A DNA stretch of 64,000 bases from Rhizobium phaseoli (GTDB taxonomy: Bacteria; Pseudomonadota; Alphaproteobacteria; Rhizobiales; Rhizobiaceae). The stretch is from contig NZ_WUFT01000022.1 of assembly GCF_010668805.1 (NCBI RefSeq), positions 27,013 through 91,012 on the forward strand, in the 5' to 3' direction. The notes under the pieces were generated by a model. The model was not told where the DNA came from and made no database searches. It was given only the letters and a program-made list of their open reading frames with translations. This document shows, one piece after another, positions 24,770 to 33,762 of the stretch (its first letter is position 1; each line of letters opens with the position of its first letter). Made by a program: the position numbers and the translations under genes.

Positions 24770-25381
24770 ATGAAAATCATCAGCAGCATCGAAGAACTCA
24801 ACACGATCTACGGCGCCGGGCTTTCGCAGGCCTCGGTCGACAAGGTGACGAAGCAATTGACGCCGCTCTATCGGGAGATGATCGCGCTTTCGCCGTTCGC
24901 AGCGCTTGCCACCGTCGGGCCGGAGGGGCTCGACTGTTCGCCGCGCGGCGATCTCGGCGGCGTGGTGCGTGTCGTCGATGACGAGACGCTGCATCTGCCG
25001 GACTGGCGGGGCAACAACCGCGTCGATTCGCTTTCCAATATCGTCCGCGATCCCCGGCTGGCGCTGATGTTCCTGATCCCCGGCTCGAACACGACGATGC
25101 GCATCAACGGCCGCGGCGTGGTCTCGGACGACGCAGCGCTGCTTTCGAGTTTCGAGATGGACGGCAAACATCCCCGCACCGTCGTGGTGATTTCGATCGA
25201 CGAGGTCTATTTCCAATGCGCCCGCGCCGTGATGCGGGCCGAACTCTGGAATGGCCAACATTTCGCCGATCCGGCAGGCCTGCCCACACCCGGCCAGATG
25301 CTGAAGGCCGCGGTCGGCGATTTCGACCAGGAAACCTACGACCGGGAATGGCCGGGACGCGCGGCGAAGACGATGTGGTAA
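24770..25381 (+). CDS. pyridoxamine 5'-phosphate oxidase-family FMN-binding protein
   Basis: The protein has 203 residues with the split-barrel flavin-binding fold. ALATVGPEGLDCSPRGDLGG is the FMN-contact strand, followed by LPDWRGNNRVDSLSNIVRDP and LMFLIPGSNTTMRINGRG. The C-terminal region FQCARAVMRAELW is typical of the subgroup related to MSMEG_1061-type proteins. It probably reduces or oxidises small molecules with FMN rather than making pyridoxal phosphate. It follows the hydrolase in the same likely operon, suggesting a small detoxification unit. Confidence 0.88.
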   Translation: MKIISSIEELNTIYGAGLSQASVDKVTKQLTPLYREMIALSPFAALATVGPEGLDCSPRGDLGGVVRVVDDETLHLPDWRGNNRVDSLSNIVRDPRLALMFLIPGSNTTMRINGRGVVSDDAALLSSFEMDGKHPRTVVVISIDEVYFQCARAVMRAELWNGQHFADPAGLPTPGQMLKAAVGDFDQETYDREWPGRAAKTMW

Positions 25382-25384
25382 AAC

Positions 25385-25407
25385 CGCCGTCACCTGTGAT
25401 GACGGCG
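25385..25407. terminator. bidirectional hairpin between convergent genes
   Basis: A stem CGCCGTCA/TGACGGCG begins 4 bp after the flavin-protein stop and 23 bp from the stop of the convergent GGDEF gene. No clear T-run is present, so termination strength is uncertain. Confidence 0.45.
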
Positions 25408-25429
25408 TGTCCGTGGCGCAGACTGGTCG

Positions 25430-26497
25430 TCAGGTCTTGTAGATCAGCCAGCTCTTGGTGAAATCCTTCTGCATGCCGTCCTGATAGAGGATGGTGCAGT
25501 TGCGGCCGGCATTCTTGGCGCCGTAAAGGGCGATGTCGGTCTTGCTGTAGAGTTCACCCGCATCCTCGGCGCTCGAGGCCATGCAGATGCCGATCGAGAC
25601 GGTGATCGGGCCGTAATTGACCCGCGTGCGGGAATTCTTGAACGGGGTGGTTTCCAGCGTGCGGCGGATACGCTCGGCGATCGCCGTGATCTCCTCGGGC
25701 GTATTGCCGTCGATGATCAGCGCGAATTCCTCGCCGCCGGCGCGGGCGACAAAGACATCCCGCCGGACGTTGCTGCGGATGACGGAGGCGACAGTGGCAA
25801 GGATCTTGTCGCCGACGGGATGGCCATAGGTGTCGTTGATCTTCTTGAAGTTGTCGATATCGGCCAGCAGCAGGGCCGTCACCGGCCGCATGCCGGGATT
25901 GTTGAAGACGGCGGCGAGGCGCTCGTCGAAGGCGCGGCGGTTGGAAAGGCGCGTCAGCGAATCGGTGTTGGCGATGCGCTTATATTCGTCGAGTTCCTTG
26001 CGGACCTGATCCATCTCCTGCGAGCGCTGGACAACGTCGCCGACGGTACGTTCGCCGTGCGCCATGGTGTCGCCGGTCGCCTGGCTCAAAAGTTCGATGG
26101 CGTTTTCGATCAGTTCGACGCTGGCATTGCTCTTCGAGGTGATGCGCTTATGGGTCTCGCCGAGCAGCCTGGTATAGCTTTCCAGCGAGTTTTGCTCCTG
26201 CCTCAGGACCCGCAGCAGCCCATCGAGTTCGCCTGAAATGCGCGTATGGGCGTCGTCGAAGATGCGGGCCGGGCTGCTGGTGAAATATTGCGCGCCGAGC
26301 TCGTCGAGCTCGGCCTGCGTCACCTGGCCGCCGAGGGCTGCAAGGTCCCGGGTGAGCGCCGGGTTGGAGCCGATATAGGCTTCGTAGAAGAGTTCGTAGT
26401 TGCGCGGTATCGGCGCAACGCCCATCGAGCGCATGGCATAGGTGATCTGGCCCGCTACGTCGGGAACCTGCACCTTTGGCGCGACAGCCGTGTTCAT
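25430..26497 (-). CDS. diguanylate cyclase (GGDEF domain)
   Basis: The protein has 355 residues and no membrane segment. The C-terminal GGDEF domain starts near LTRLSNRRAFDERL. It keeps ADIDNFKKINDTYGHPVGDK for metal and GTP binding and carries the active-site motif GGEEF, so it should make cyclic di-GMP. The product-inhibition site RxxD normally five residues upstream is not intact (RRDV there). The N-terminal 170 residues are helical and resemble a dimerising sensor region of unknown signal. It is a single-gene unit convergent with the flavin protein. Confidence 0.92.
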   Translation of the reverse strand: MNTAVAPKVQVPDVAGQITYAMRSMGVAPIPRNYELFYEAYIGSNPALTRDLAALGGQVTQAELDELGAQYFTSSPARIFDDAHTRISGELDGLLRVLRQEQNSLESYTRLLGETHKRITSKSNASVELIENAIELLSQATGDTMAHGERTVGDVVQRSQEMDQVRKELDEYKRIANTDSLTRLSNRRAFDERLAAVFNNPGMRPVTALLLADIDNFKKINDTYGHPVGDKILATVASVIRSNVRRDVFVARAGGEEFALIIDGNTPEEITAIAERIRRTLETTPFKNSRTRVNYGPITVSIGICMASSAEDAGELYSKTDIALYGAKNAGRNCTILYQDGMQKDFTKSWLIYKT

Positions 26498-26843
26498 CCG
26501 GCGAACTCCTCATATATTCGAAGGCAATAATCTATTTGGTAGCTTAAATTTCTTGGGAAAAGATTAAAGCGATATATACCAAAGATTACATACGATAAGT
26601 TCATGACCGGCCAATACTTCAAGTAGCACCATGATTTTCAAAGAAAATATCTAGCTTTGGTGAGAAAGCGCATGCTCGCTTGACGGGAGCGATATCTGAA
26701 AAACTTGCAGTTCTTCTCCGCATTTTGCACGTATTCATCATATCGATAGTTGTTCGACAGCCCGATATTTCATTGGAAATGGGTTTGGAATGATATTTCT
26801 GAGGCTGTTTGCTGGCGGCGGACTTTGCCGCACATTCATGACG
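26498..26843. other. A/T-rich intergenic region without a recognisable gene
   Basis: About 350 bp between the diguanylate cyclase start and the fumarase end are markedly richer in A/T than the surroundings, especially 26530-26790. The short open frames here lack ribosome sites and recognisable motifs. It probably contains the diguanylate cyclase promoter on the minus strand; no specific site can be assigned. Confidence 0.4.
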
Positions 26844-26871
26844 GGGACGGGCGCCGATGCCTGCCCGTCCC
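26844..26871 (-). terminator. probable terminator hairpin downstream of class I fumarase
   Basis: A perfect 9-bp stem GGGACGGGC/GCCCGTCCC with a 10-base loop lies 14 bp after the fumarase stop. The T-run is absent, so it may instead protect the 3' end. Confidence 0.5.
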
Positions 26872-26884
26872 ACATCCGAGAGCG

Positions 26885-28492
26885 TCAGCCCAGGTTTAGT
26901 TCCTGGAAGAAGTCATTGCCCTTGTCGTCGATGACGATGAAGGCCGGAAAGTCTTCGACTTCGATCTTCCAGACCGCTTCCATGCCGAGTTCGGGATATT
27001 CGAAGACTTCGACCTTGCGGATGCAGTCCTGGGCGAGACGGGCGGCGGGGCCGCCGATCGAACCGAGGTAGAAGCCGCCATGTTTCTTGCAGGCCTCGCG
27101 CACGGCGCGCGAGCGATTGCCCTTGGCAAGCATCACCATCGATCCGCCGAAGGACTGGAACTGGTCGACGTAACTGTCCATGCGGCCGGCCGTGGTCGGG
27201 CCGAAGGAGCCGGAAGCGTAACCTACAGGCGTCTTGGCCGGACCGGCATAATAGACCGGGTGGTTTTTCAGATATTCGGGCATGCCTTCGCCCTTTTCCA
27301 GCCGCTCGCGGATCTTGGCATGGGCAAGGTCGCGGGCGACGATGATCGTGCCCGACAGCGACAGCCGCGTCTTGACGGGATGCCGGGAGAGTTCGGCCAG
27401 CACCTCGGCCATCGGCCGGTTGAGATCGATCCGGACGGTCGATTCCGACAGTTTCGCTTCGTCGATCTCGGGCATGTATTTCGACGGATCGGTTTCGAGC
27501 TGCTCGACGAAAATGCCGTCGCGGGTGATGCGGCCCTTGGCCTGGCGGTCGGCGGAACAGGAGACGCCGAGGCCGATCGGCAGCGAGGCGCCGTGGCGGG
27601 GCAGGCGGATGACACGCACGTCATGACAGAAATACTTGCCGCCGAACTGGGCGCCGACACCCATCTGCTGCGTCAGTCGGTGGATTTCCTTTTCCATCTC
27701 AAGATCGCGGAAGGCGTGGCCGCTCTCGGAGCCTTCGGTCGGCAGTTCGTCGAGATAGCGGGTCGAGGCGAGCTTGACGGTTTTCAGGTTCATTTCGGCC
27801 GAGGTGCCGCCGATGACGATCGCCAGATGGTAGGGCGGACAGGCTGCCGTCCCTAACGTCAGGATCTTCTCCTTAAGGAAGTCGATCATCCGGTCATGCG
27901 TCAGCAGCGAAGGCGTGCCCTGATAAAGGAAGGTCTTGTTGGCCGAGCCGCCGCCCTTGGCGACGAAGAGGAATTCGTAGGCGTCGGTGCCTTCCTCGTA
28001 GATATCGATCTGGGCCGGCAGGTTGTTCTTGGTGTTCTTCTCCTCGAACATCTTGACCGGCGCGAGCTGCGAATAACGCAGGTTCTTCTTCTCATAGGCA
28101 TCCATGACGCCGCGGGCGAGTGCCGCGCTATCGCCGCCCTCGGTCCAGACCCTGCGGCCCTTCTTGCCCATGATGATTGCGGTGCCGGTATCCTGGCACA
28201 TGGGCAGCACGCCGCCGGCGGCAATATTGGCGTTCTTCAAAAGGTCGTAGGCGACGAAGCGGTCGTTGTCGGTCGCCTCGGGGTCGTCGAGGATCGAGGC
28301 GAGTTGCTTCAGATGGCCGGGGCGGAGCAGGTGGTTGATATCGGCGAAGGCGGTTTCGGCAAGCAGGCGGATGGCTTCAGGCTCGACGGTCAGAATTTCC
28401 TGGCCCTTGAAGCTGTCGACCGAGACATGGTCGCCGCTGATCTTGCGATAGGGGGTGTTATCCTTGCCGAGCGGGAAGAGATCGTCAGCCAT
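26885..28492 (-). CDS. class I fumarate hydratase (Fe-S dependent)
   Basis: The protein has 535 residues, the single-chain length of FumA/FumB-type enzymes. It catalyses fumarate to malate in the TCA cycle using a [4Fe-4S] cluster. Likely cluster ligands are in LPMCQDTGTAII, GTAACPPYHLAIVIGGTSAE and GLGVSCSADRQAKG. The C-terminal Fe-hydrolyase beta part contains PTTAGRMDSYVDQFQ and the SIGGPAARL segment. An oxygen-stable FumC is encoded about 1.2 kb away on the same strand. The gene is divergent from a VCBS-like protein. Confidence 0.95.
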   Translation of the reverse strand: MADDLFPLGKDNTPYRKISGDHVSVDSFKGQEILTVEPEAIRLLAETAFADINHLLRPGHLKQLASILDDPEATDNDRFVAYDLLKNANIAAGGVLPMCQDTGTAIIMGKKGRRVWTEGGDSAALARGVMDAYEKKNLRYSQLAPVKMFEEKNTKNNLPAQIDIYEEGTDAYEFLFVAKGGGSANKTFLYQGTPSLLTHDRMIDFLKEKILTLGTAACPPYHLAIVIGGTSAEMNLKTVKLASTRYLDELPTEGSESGHAFRDLEMEKEIHRLTQQMGVGAQFGGKYFCHDVRVIRLPRHGASLPIGLGVSCSADRQAKGRITRDGIFVEQLETDPSKYMPEIDEAKLSESTVRIDLNRPMAEVLAELSRHPVKTRLSLSGTIIVARDLAHAKIRERLEKGEGMPEYLKNHPVYYAGPAKTPVGYASGSFGPTTAGRMDSYVDQFQSFGGSMVMLAKGNRSRAVREACKKHGGFYLGSIGGPAARLAQDCIRKVEVFEYPELGMEAVWKIEVEDFPAFIVIDDKGNDFFQELNLG

Positions 28493-28675
28493 CGAAGTGA
28501 CCTTTCTGGTGGGCGTGCGTCGCTAAATTGGAACCGGTCTAAATCCGTGGCGCTGCAAATGCAATCTGGATAGGCGAGCGGCGAAGTCCGCACTCATCGG
28601 GAAAGACGACTTCAGGTTGCCTTTCGCCGGAGGCCGGTTCATATTTCCCGCGACGTTAACGTGCGGGGGCTTCCA

Positions 28676-29503
28676 ATGACGAACGCTAAACCGACTGCTA
28701 ACGACGATCTTCGGATTTTCTTCGAGCACGACTGGATCAGAGGGGATTTGCTGTCCAATGACAGCGATCCCGAAGGGGCGGCTATCTATCTTCGCTCTTT
28801 CGGCAGTGTCAGGGTTGATGCGAAACAGGGACTGACACAGGAAACGATCATCAAGGGCGACTATGGGACCTTTACCGTGCGACCCGATGGTCACTTCACC
28901 TACGCGCTGGATTACTCGCTCGACGTGGTGAAGAACTTGCAGGCGCACGAGCAGCTGATCGAAGAGATCCGCTACAAGATCTCCGATGGCTCGGGGGGAA
29001 CGGATGTCGGGGTTCTGACGCTGGCGATCGACGGCGTCAACGAAGAGGAAAAATACCACGAAATCCTGGATTTCGACGACCTCGGGGTCACATCCAGGGC
29101 AGATGATTTCTCTCTCCCCAATTATCGGGGCTTCGCGCTTTCCGTGAACGGCAGTCACGATCTGACGTTTCTGAACGGTATTGTCTATGACACGGTGCCG
29201 GGCGTCGACGCCATCACCGAGGACGGTTTCAGCGATACGGTTCTATCGCCGGGTTCGGCGCCGGTGACCCTGAAAATGGTCGATGGCGGGGACTTCACCT
29301 TTCAGGGCGTTTCGATCGCCGAGTGGTCGGCTTCGCCCTTTCATCTGATGCTGACGGCGATGAACGACGGCCAGATCGTCTATCAGCAGGAACTTGAGAT
29401 CACCGATCCCAATCTCCTGGTCGAGATTGAAGACATCGATGAAATCAGTTTCGACTTCATGGGCAACTCGGTCGTGTTGGACAATTTTTCGCTGTTGGTG
29501 TGA
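28676..29503 (+). CDS. VCBS/cadherin-like repeat protein, function unknown
   Basis: The protein has 275 residues and a very acidic composition. The N-terminal 110 residues form a VCBS-type Ig-like domain: PTANDDLRIFF, DLLSNDSDPEG, GDYGTFTVRPDGHFTY and ISDGSGGTDVGVLTLAIDGV. The remaining part (FDDLGVTSRADDF, DFTFQGVSIAEW, DEISFDFMGNSVVLDNF) looks like a lectin-like or PEP-CTERM-like beta sandwich. No Sec signal is visible. Such proteins are often exported by type I systems, but no RTX nonapeptides are present. Start at MTNAKPT; an upstream in-frame GTG exists. Confidence 0.7.
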   Translation: MTNAKPTANDDLRIFFEHDWIRGDLLSNDSDPEGAAIYLRSFGSVRVDAKQGLTQETIIKGDYGTFTVRPDGHFTYALDYSLDVVKNLQAHEQLIEEIRYKISDGSGGTDVGVLTLAIDGVNEEEKYHEILDFDDLGVTSRADDFSLPNYRGFALSVNGSHDLTFLNGIVYDTVPGVDAITEDGFSDTVLSPGSAPVTLKMVDGGDFTFQGVSIAEWSASPFHLMLTAMNDGQIVYQQELEITDPNLLVEIEDIDEISFDFMGNSVVLDNFSLLV

Positions 29504-29528
29504 CGCTGGCTCGTGTGTGCGGCGAGAT

Positions 29529-29669
29529 GCCCCTCACCCTAACCCTCTCCCCGTTTTGACGGGGAGAGGGGACGTGCCCTACGAGACGTTCGCGAGGGAC
29601 GGAGAGGCTGCGGCATATCCCCTTCGCCCCGTTTACGGGGAGAAGGTGGCGGCAGCCGGATGAGGGGCA
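29529..29669. repeat. RIME-like intergenic mosaic repeat, variant arms
   Basis: The left arm TGCCCCTCACCCTAACCCTC is followed by the hairpin TCTCCCCGTTTTGACGGGGAGA. The right arm has CTTCGCCCCGTTTACGGGG and ends GCCGGATGAGGGGCA. The arrangement matches the other mosaic repeats in the window, but the arms have a different sequence. It lies between two convergent genes. Confidence 0.7.
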
Positions 29670-29681
29670 GCCCGTCATCTT

Positions 29682-31073
29682 CTATTTCGGGCCGATCATC
29701 GTTTCCGGGCGGACGATTGCATCGTAATCTTCCGCCGAGACCAGTCCACTCGCAAGCGCTTCTTCCTTTAGCGTCGTGCCGTTCTTGTGCGCCGTTTTGG
29801 CGATCTTGGCGGCTGCGTCGTAGCCGATCTTCGGGGCAAGCGCGGTCACCAGCATCAGCGAGCGTTCGAGGCCGGCCTTGATGTTGTCCTCGCGCGCCTC
29901 GATGCCGACGACGCAATTGTCGGTGAACGAGACGGCGGCGTCGGCGAGCAACTGCACCGATTGCAGGAAGTTATAGGCCATCATCGGATTGTAGACGTTG
30001 AGCTCGAAATGGCCTTGGCTGTCGGCAAAGGTCAGCGCGGCGTGATTGCCGAAGATGTGGATGCAGACCTGTGTCATCGCCTCGCACTGGGTCGGGTTGA
30101 CCTTGCCGGGCATGATCGAGGAGCCAGGCTCGTTTTCCGGCAGCGCCAGTTCGCCGAGGCCGGCGCGCGGGCCGGAGCCGAGCAGGCGGATATCGTTGGC
30201 GATCTTGAAGAGGGCCGCCGCCGCCGCATTGATGGCGCCATGGGAAAAGACCATGCCGTCATGCGAGGCGAGCGCCTCGAACTTGTTCGGCGCGGTGACG
30301 AAGGGCATGGCTGTTATGGCGGCGATCTCTTCGGCAACCTTTTCTGCAAAGCCCACCGGCGCATTGAGGCCGGTACCGACGGCAGTGCCGCCCTGGGCGA
30401 GTTCGCAAAGGCCGGGCAGGGTCATTTCGATGCGCTTGATGGCGGAGCCGACCTGGGCGGCATAACCGGAAAATTCCTGGCCGAGCGTCAGCGGCGTTGC
30501 ATCCTGGGTGTGGGTGCGGCCGATCTTGATGATGTGGCTGAATTCGGTGACCTTCATGTCGAGGGCGGCATGCAGGTGCTTCAGGCTTGGCAGCAGGTGA
30601 TGGGCAATCCGTTCGGCGCAGGCGATGTGCATCGCCGTCGGGTAGGTGTCGTTTGACGACTGGCTCATATTGACGTGATCGTTCGGATGCACCGGCTTCT
30701 TGGAACCCCTGACGCCGCCGAGCATTTCTATAGCACGATTGGAGATCACCTCATTGGCATTCATGTTGGACTGCGTGCCTGAACCGGTCTGCCAGACGAC
30801 AAGCGGAAAATGCTCGTCGAGTTTGCCGTCGATCACTTCCTGGGCGGCATTGATGATGGCTTGGCCGAGGCCAGGATCGAGCTGGCCGAGCGACATATTG
30901 GCGCGGGCGGCTGCCTGTTTGACAATGCCGAGCGCCCGCACGATCGACAGCGGCTGCTTTTCCCAACCGATCTTGAAATTGCCCAGCGAACGCTCGGCCT
31001 GGGCGCCCCAATATCGGTCGGCGGCAACATCGATAGGCCCAAAAGTATCGGTTTCGGTGCGGGTTGCGGTCAT
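29682..31073 (-). CDS. fumC: class II fumarate hydratase FumC
   Basis: The protein has 463 residues, the usual FumC length. It interconverts fumarate and malate without an Fe-S cluster. The superfamily signature GSSIMPGKVNPTQCEA (about residues 315-330) contains the catalytic Ser loop. GSGTQSNMNANEVISNRA, HPNDHVNMSQSSNDTYPTA and GRTHTQDATPLTLGQEF are the other conserved substrate-site regions. It sits with an Fe-S fumarase within the same 4-kb stretch, a redundancy that could protect the TCA cycle when iron is scarce or oxidants are present. Confidence 0.97.
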   Translation of the reverse strand: MTATRTETDTFGPIDVAADRYWGAQAERSLGNFKIGWEKQPLSIVRALGIVKQAAARANMSLGQLDPGLGQAIINAAQEVIDGKLDEHFPLVVWQTGSGTQSNMNANEVISNRAIEMLGGVRGSKKPVHPNDHVNMSQSSNDTYPTAMHIACAERIAHHLLPSLKHLHAALDMKVTEFSHIIKIGRTHTQDATPLTLGQEFSGYAAQVGSAIKRIEMTLPGLCELAQGGTAVGTGLNAPVGFAEKVAEEIAAITAMPFVTAPNKFEALASHDGMVFSHGAINAAAAALFKIANDIRLLGSGPRAGLGELALPENEPGSSIMPGKVNPTQCEAMTQVCIHIFGNHAALTFADSQGHFELNVYNPMMAYNFLQSVQLLADAAVSFTDNCVVGIEAREDNIKAGLERSLMLVTALAPKIGYDAAAKIAKTAHKNGTTLKEEALASGLVSAEDYDAIVRPETMIGPK

Positions 31074-31310
31074 CGGCCTTGCCTTCCCTTTACATGCTGT
31101 TTTCGGTCATCCGAGAAAGATGAGGTCTTATAGGTTGGAACGTCCGACAAGAAAACTGGACGCCATGCGAAATATTGAAGGCGGAAGTCATGTTTGCGAG
31201 GGTTGTGCGGCGTGCCTTTTAGGCCACTTTCGAAATTTTATGCGTCTGGGCGTTTTCGTCACACTGGTCTCGCGGCAAAAATTGGGTAAAAAATTAACTA
31301 ATAATTTCAT

Positions 31311-31364
31311 AATTTTGTGTGAACTTCTGTGCGGCGCCGTGCAGGATCTCCGTCACACAAAATT
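31311..31364. promoter_or_regulatory. 12-bp inverted repeat upstream of the L,D-transpeptidase gene
   Basis: AATTTTGTGTGA at 31311-31322 and TCACACAAAATT at 31353-31364 are exact reverse complements separated by 30 bp. A further TCACAC lies at 31259-31264. The region is A/T-rich and about 130 bp before the start codon. It could be a paired operator or a stem-loop in the 5' leader. Confidence 0.5.
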
Positions 31365-31495
31365 GAGTCCGCCGGCGCTGGCGGCGCAGGCCGGTTTCTG
31401 ATCAATGAGGCCCTACGCTGCTTGAGTTTCGCGGGATAAGAGCTTGAGCCTTGCGCTCGTGACAAGAACAGCATGACACCGGGACTGGAAGATAT

Positions 31496-33406
31496 ATGAC
31501 GTTCGTTTTGAAAAGCGCGGCATCCGCATTGGCAATTTCCTGCGGCGTGGCGGTTATGACTGCCGCACCCGCACATGCTTATACATTGATGGACATGCTG
31601 CGCGGCGACAGGCAGCGGACCCAGAGCACCATCTTCATGGATCAGACGCCCGGCCGGCCGGTGCCGCGCGGCGCCGTCGGCGGCTCGCTCGGCGGGCTCG
31701 ATCCTGAGGCGCCGCTGCCGAAGGTGAGCGGCCCGCGTTATTACACCTACAAAGCCGAGACGCTGCAATTCGTCGATACCGGCAAGTTCGCCGATCCCGT
31801 CGTCACCGGTGCGGTCGCCGATGTTTCAGCGAGCGGCGATGCCAGCGCTCAACCCGCAGTCCAGCGCCGCTTCCTGGCGCAGGCCAAGGTGCGCGCCAAT
31901 GCGGACGTCGCAAAGGTGCTCGAAGCCTATTACGGCGACAGCCGCAATCCGCTCGTCTGGGTCGATGGCAACCAGATCAACGACCGCGCTAAGTCGGCGA
32001 TGGCGACACTTGCCGATGCGGCCTCGGTCGGTCTCGACCCTGCCGATTACGCGGTCCAGCCGCCGGCGATTGACCCGGCCAATCCCGATCCTGCCTTCCG
32101 CGACCGGGCGCTGACGCAGTTTGAGCTCGAACTCTCCGCCAAGGTGCTGGCTTTCGTGCAGGACACGGTGCGTGGCCGCATCGATCCGAACAAGATCTCC
32201 GGCTATCATGACTTTCAGCGCAAGGCGGTCAATCTGACGTCGGTGCTGAAGCTTGTGCGCATGAGCCCCGATGTCGGCGCCTACATCGCCAGCCGTTCGC
32301 CCGATGGTGCTCAGTTCGAGGTACTGAAGGCGGAGCTGGCCAAGCTTCGCGCCGCCGACGGCGGCAACGAAGAGCGGATCGTCGTTTCGCTCGACAAGTC
32401 GCTGAAGCCTGGCGACAGCTCGCCCGAGATCGCCAATATCGTCAAGGCGATCGGCAAGCATGGGTCCGAAACGCTGAAGACCGATCACGCGGCAACGCTT
32501 GCCGCTTACGCAGGCAGCACCGACTATTCGCCCGATATCGTCTCGCTGGTCGAGGCCTTCCAGCAAGAGCGCGGACTGAAGGCCGATGGCGTCATCGGCC
32601 AGGCGACGGTGCGCGCCATGACCGGCGGCGATAGCAATGCCTCGAAGATCGACAAGCTCGTCGTCGCCATGGAGCAGGTGCGCTGGCTGCCGGAAGATCT
32701 CGGTTCCCGTTACGTGATGATCAACCAGCCGGCCTTCATGGTCTACTACCACAATGGCGGCAAGGAACAGCTGTCGATGCGCGTCGTGGTCGGCGGCAAA
32801 AACAACCAGACCTATTTCTTCGACGACGAGATCGAGACGGTGGAGTTCAACCCTTTCTGGGGCGTGCCGCAGTCGATCATCATCAACGAGATGTTGCCGA
32901 AGCTACGCTCGGATCCCAACTATCTCGACCAGCTCGGTTATGAGGTTGAAGTGAATGGCCACGCGGTCGCCTCGTCGAGCGTCGACTGGTACGGCTCGAC
33001 CGATAACGTCTCGGTCCGCCAGCCGCCAAGCAGCGACAATGCGCTCGGAGAACTGAAGATCCTGTTCCCGAACAGCCACGCGATCTACATGCACGACACG
33101 CCATCGAAGAGCTTCTTCAAGCGCGACATGCGGGCGCTGAGCCACGGTTGCGTGCGCCTTGCCGATCCGCGTGCGATGGCAGCTGCCGTGCTCGGAACGA
33201 CGGTCGACGACGTCGCCAAGCAGATCGCCACGGGGCAGAACCATGCGGTGAAGGTGCCGCAGAAGATCCCGGTTTATGTGTCTTATTTCACCGCCTGGCC
33301 GAACAAGGACGGTGTGGTGGAATATTTCGACGACGTCTATGGCCGCGACGGCTATGTCGACAAGGCATTCGACGCGACGACAAAGGCGCGTGGGGCGCAG
33401 ATCTGA
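31496..33406 (+). CDS. L,D-transpeptidase, YcbB/LdtD type
   Basis: The protein has 636 residues. An N-terminal signal sequence (about 1-30, ending near PAHAYT) exports it. The middle contains the YcbB scaffold domain, and a peptidoglycan-binding domain lies near VSLVEAFQQERGLKADGVIG. The YkuD catalytic domain ends with the Cys motif HGCVRLADP, and IYMHDTPSKSFF supplies the conserved His region. It forms 3-3 peptide cross-links in peptidoglycan, which are abundant in Rhizobiales. It is monocistronic, with a terminator just downstream and a symmetrical 12-bp repeat upstream. Confidence 0.93.
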   Translation: MTFVLKSAASALAISCGVAVMTAAPAHAYTLMDMLRGDRQRTQSTIFMDQTPGRPVPRGAVGGSLGGLDPEAPLPKVSGPRYYTYKAETLQFVDTGKFADPVVTGAVADVSASGDASAQPAVQRRFLAQAKVRANADVAKVLEAYYGDSRNPLVWVDGNQINDRAKSAMATLADAASVGLDPADYAVQPPAIDPANPDPAFRDRALTQFELELSAKVLAFVQDTVRGRIDPNKISGYHDFQRKAVNLTSVLKLVRMSPDVGAYIASRSPDGAQFEVLKAELAKLRAADGGNEERIVVSLDKSLKPGDSSPEIANIVKAIGKHGSETLKTDHAATLAAYAGSTDYSPDIVSLVEAFQQERGLKADGVIGQATVRAMTGGDSNASKIDKLVVAMEQVRWLPEDLGSRYVMINQPAFMVYYHNGGKEQLSMRVVVGGKNNQTYFFDDEIETVEFNPFWGVPQSIIINEMLPKLRSDPNYLDQLGYEVEVNGHAVASSSVDWYGSTDNVSVRQPPSSDNALGELKILFPNSHAIYMHDTPSKSFFKRDMRALSHGCVRLADPRAMAAAVLGTTVDDVAKQIATGQNHAVKVPQKIPVYVSYFTAWPNKDGVVEYFDDVYGRDGYVDKAFDATTKARGAQI

Positions 33407-33430
33407 CGTAAGGTTTATTGGAGTATGGAG

Positions 33431-33460
33431 CGGGCGGTCCTTGGGCCGCCCGTTTGTCTT
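33431..33460 (+). terminator. rho-independent terminator of the L,D-transpeptidase gene
   Basis: The stem CGGGCGG/CCGCCCG with a short loop starts 25 bp after the stop codon. It is followed by TTTGTCTTT, giving a U-rich tail on the plus strand. Confidence 0.75.
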
Positions 33461-33521
33461 TGGGTGAGATGCCGACGGCGTCGTTCTGGGCTTAAGCCTA
33501 GCTAGGAATTACGAAGGAAAG

Positions 33522-33722
33522 GGCGTGCCGTGCCGGCCCCCCTCTGCCCTGCCGGGCATCTCCCCCACAGGTGGGGAGAACACAAGTGGCCAACCTTCGC
33601 ACCCATCTACCGTTTCGTCGGGCTGCGACGTTAGTTGTTTGGGGAAGCCAGCGCTTCCAGCCAATCTCCCCACCTGTGGGGGAGATGCCCGGCAGGGCAG
33701 AGGGGGGCTCACACGGTACGCC
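33522..33722. repeat. RIME-like intergenic mosaic repeat
   Basis: The left arm GGCGTGCCGTGCCGGCCCCC and the right arm GCAGAGGGGGGCTCACACGG are imperfect inverted copies. Each holds a CCCCCACAGGTGGGG hairpin. The central segment CAGCCAATCTCCCCACCTG is shared with the copy at 20051-20250, although the intervening sequence differs. It lies between the convergent transpeptidase and phosphatase genes. Confidence 0.85.
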
Positions 33723-33762
33723 GGCAAAGGAATGGCGAAGGAGGACGATGCGGCCTGCAGCC

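Noticed and set aside
26498..26880. Small genes in the A/T-rich gap before the fumarase
   Set aside because: The open frames lack ribosome sites and motifs and overlap on both strands.
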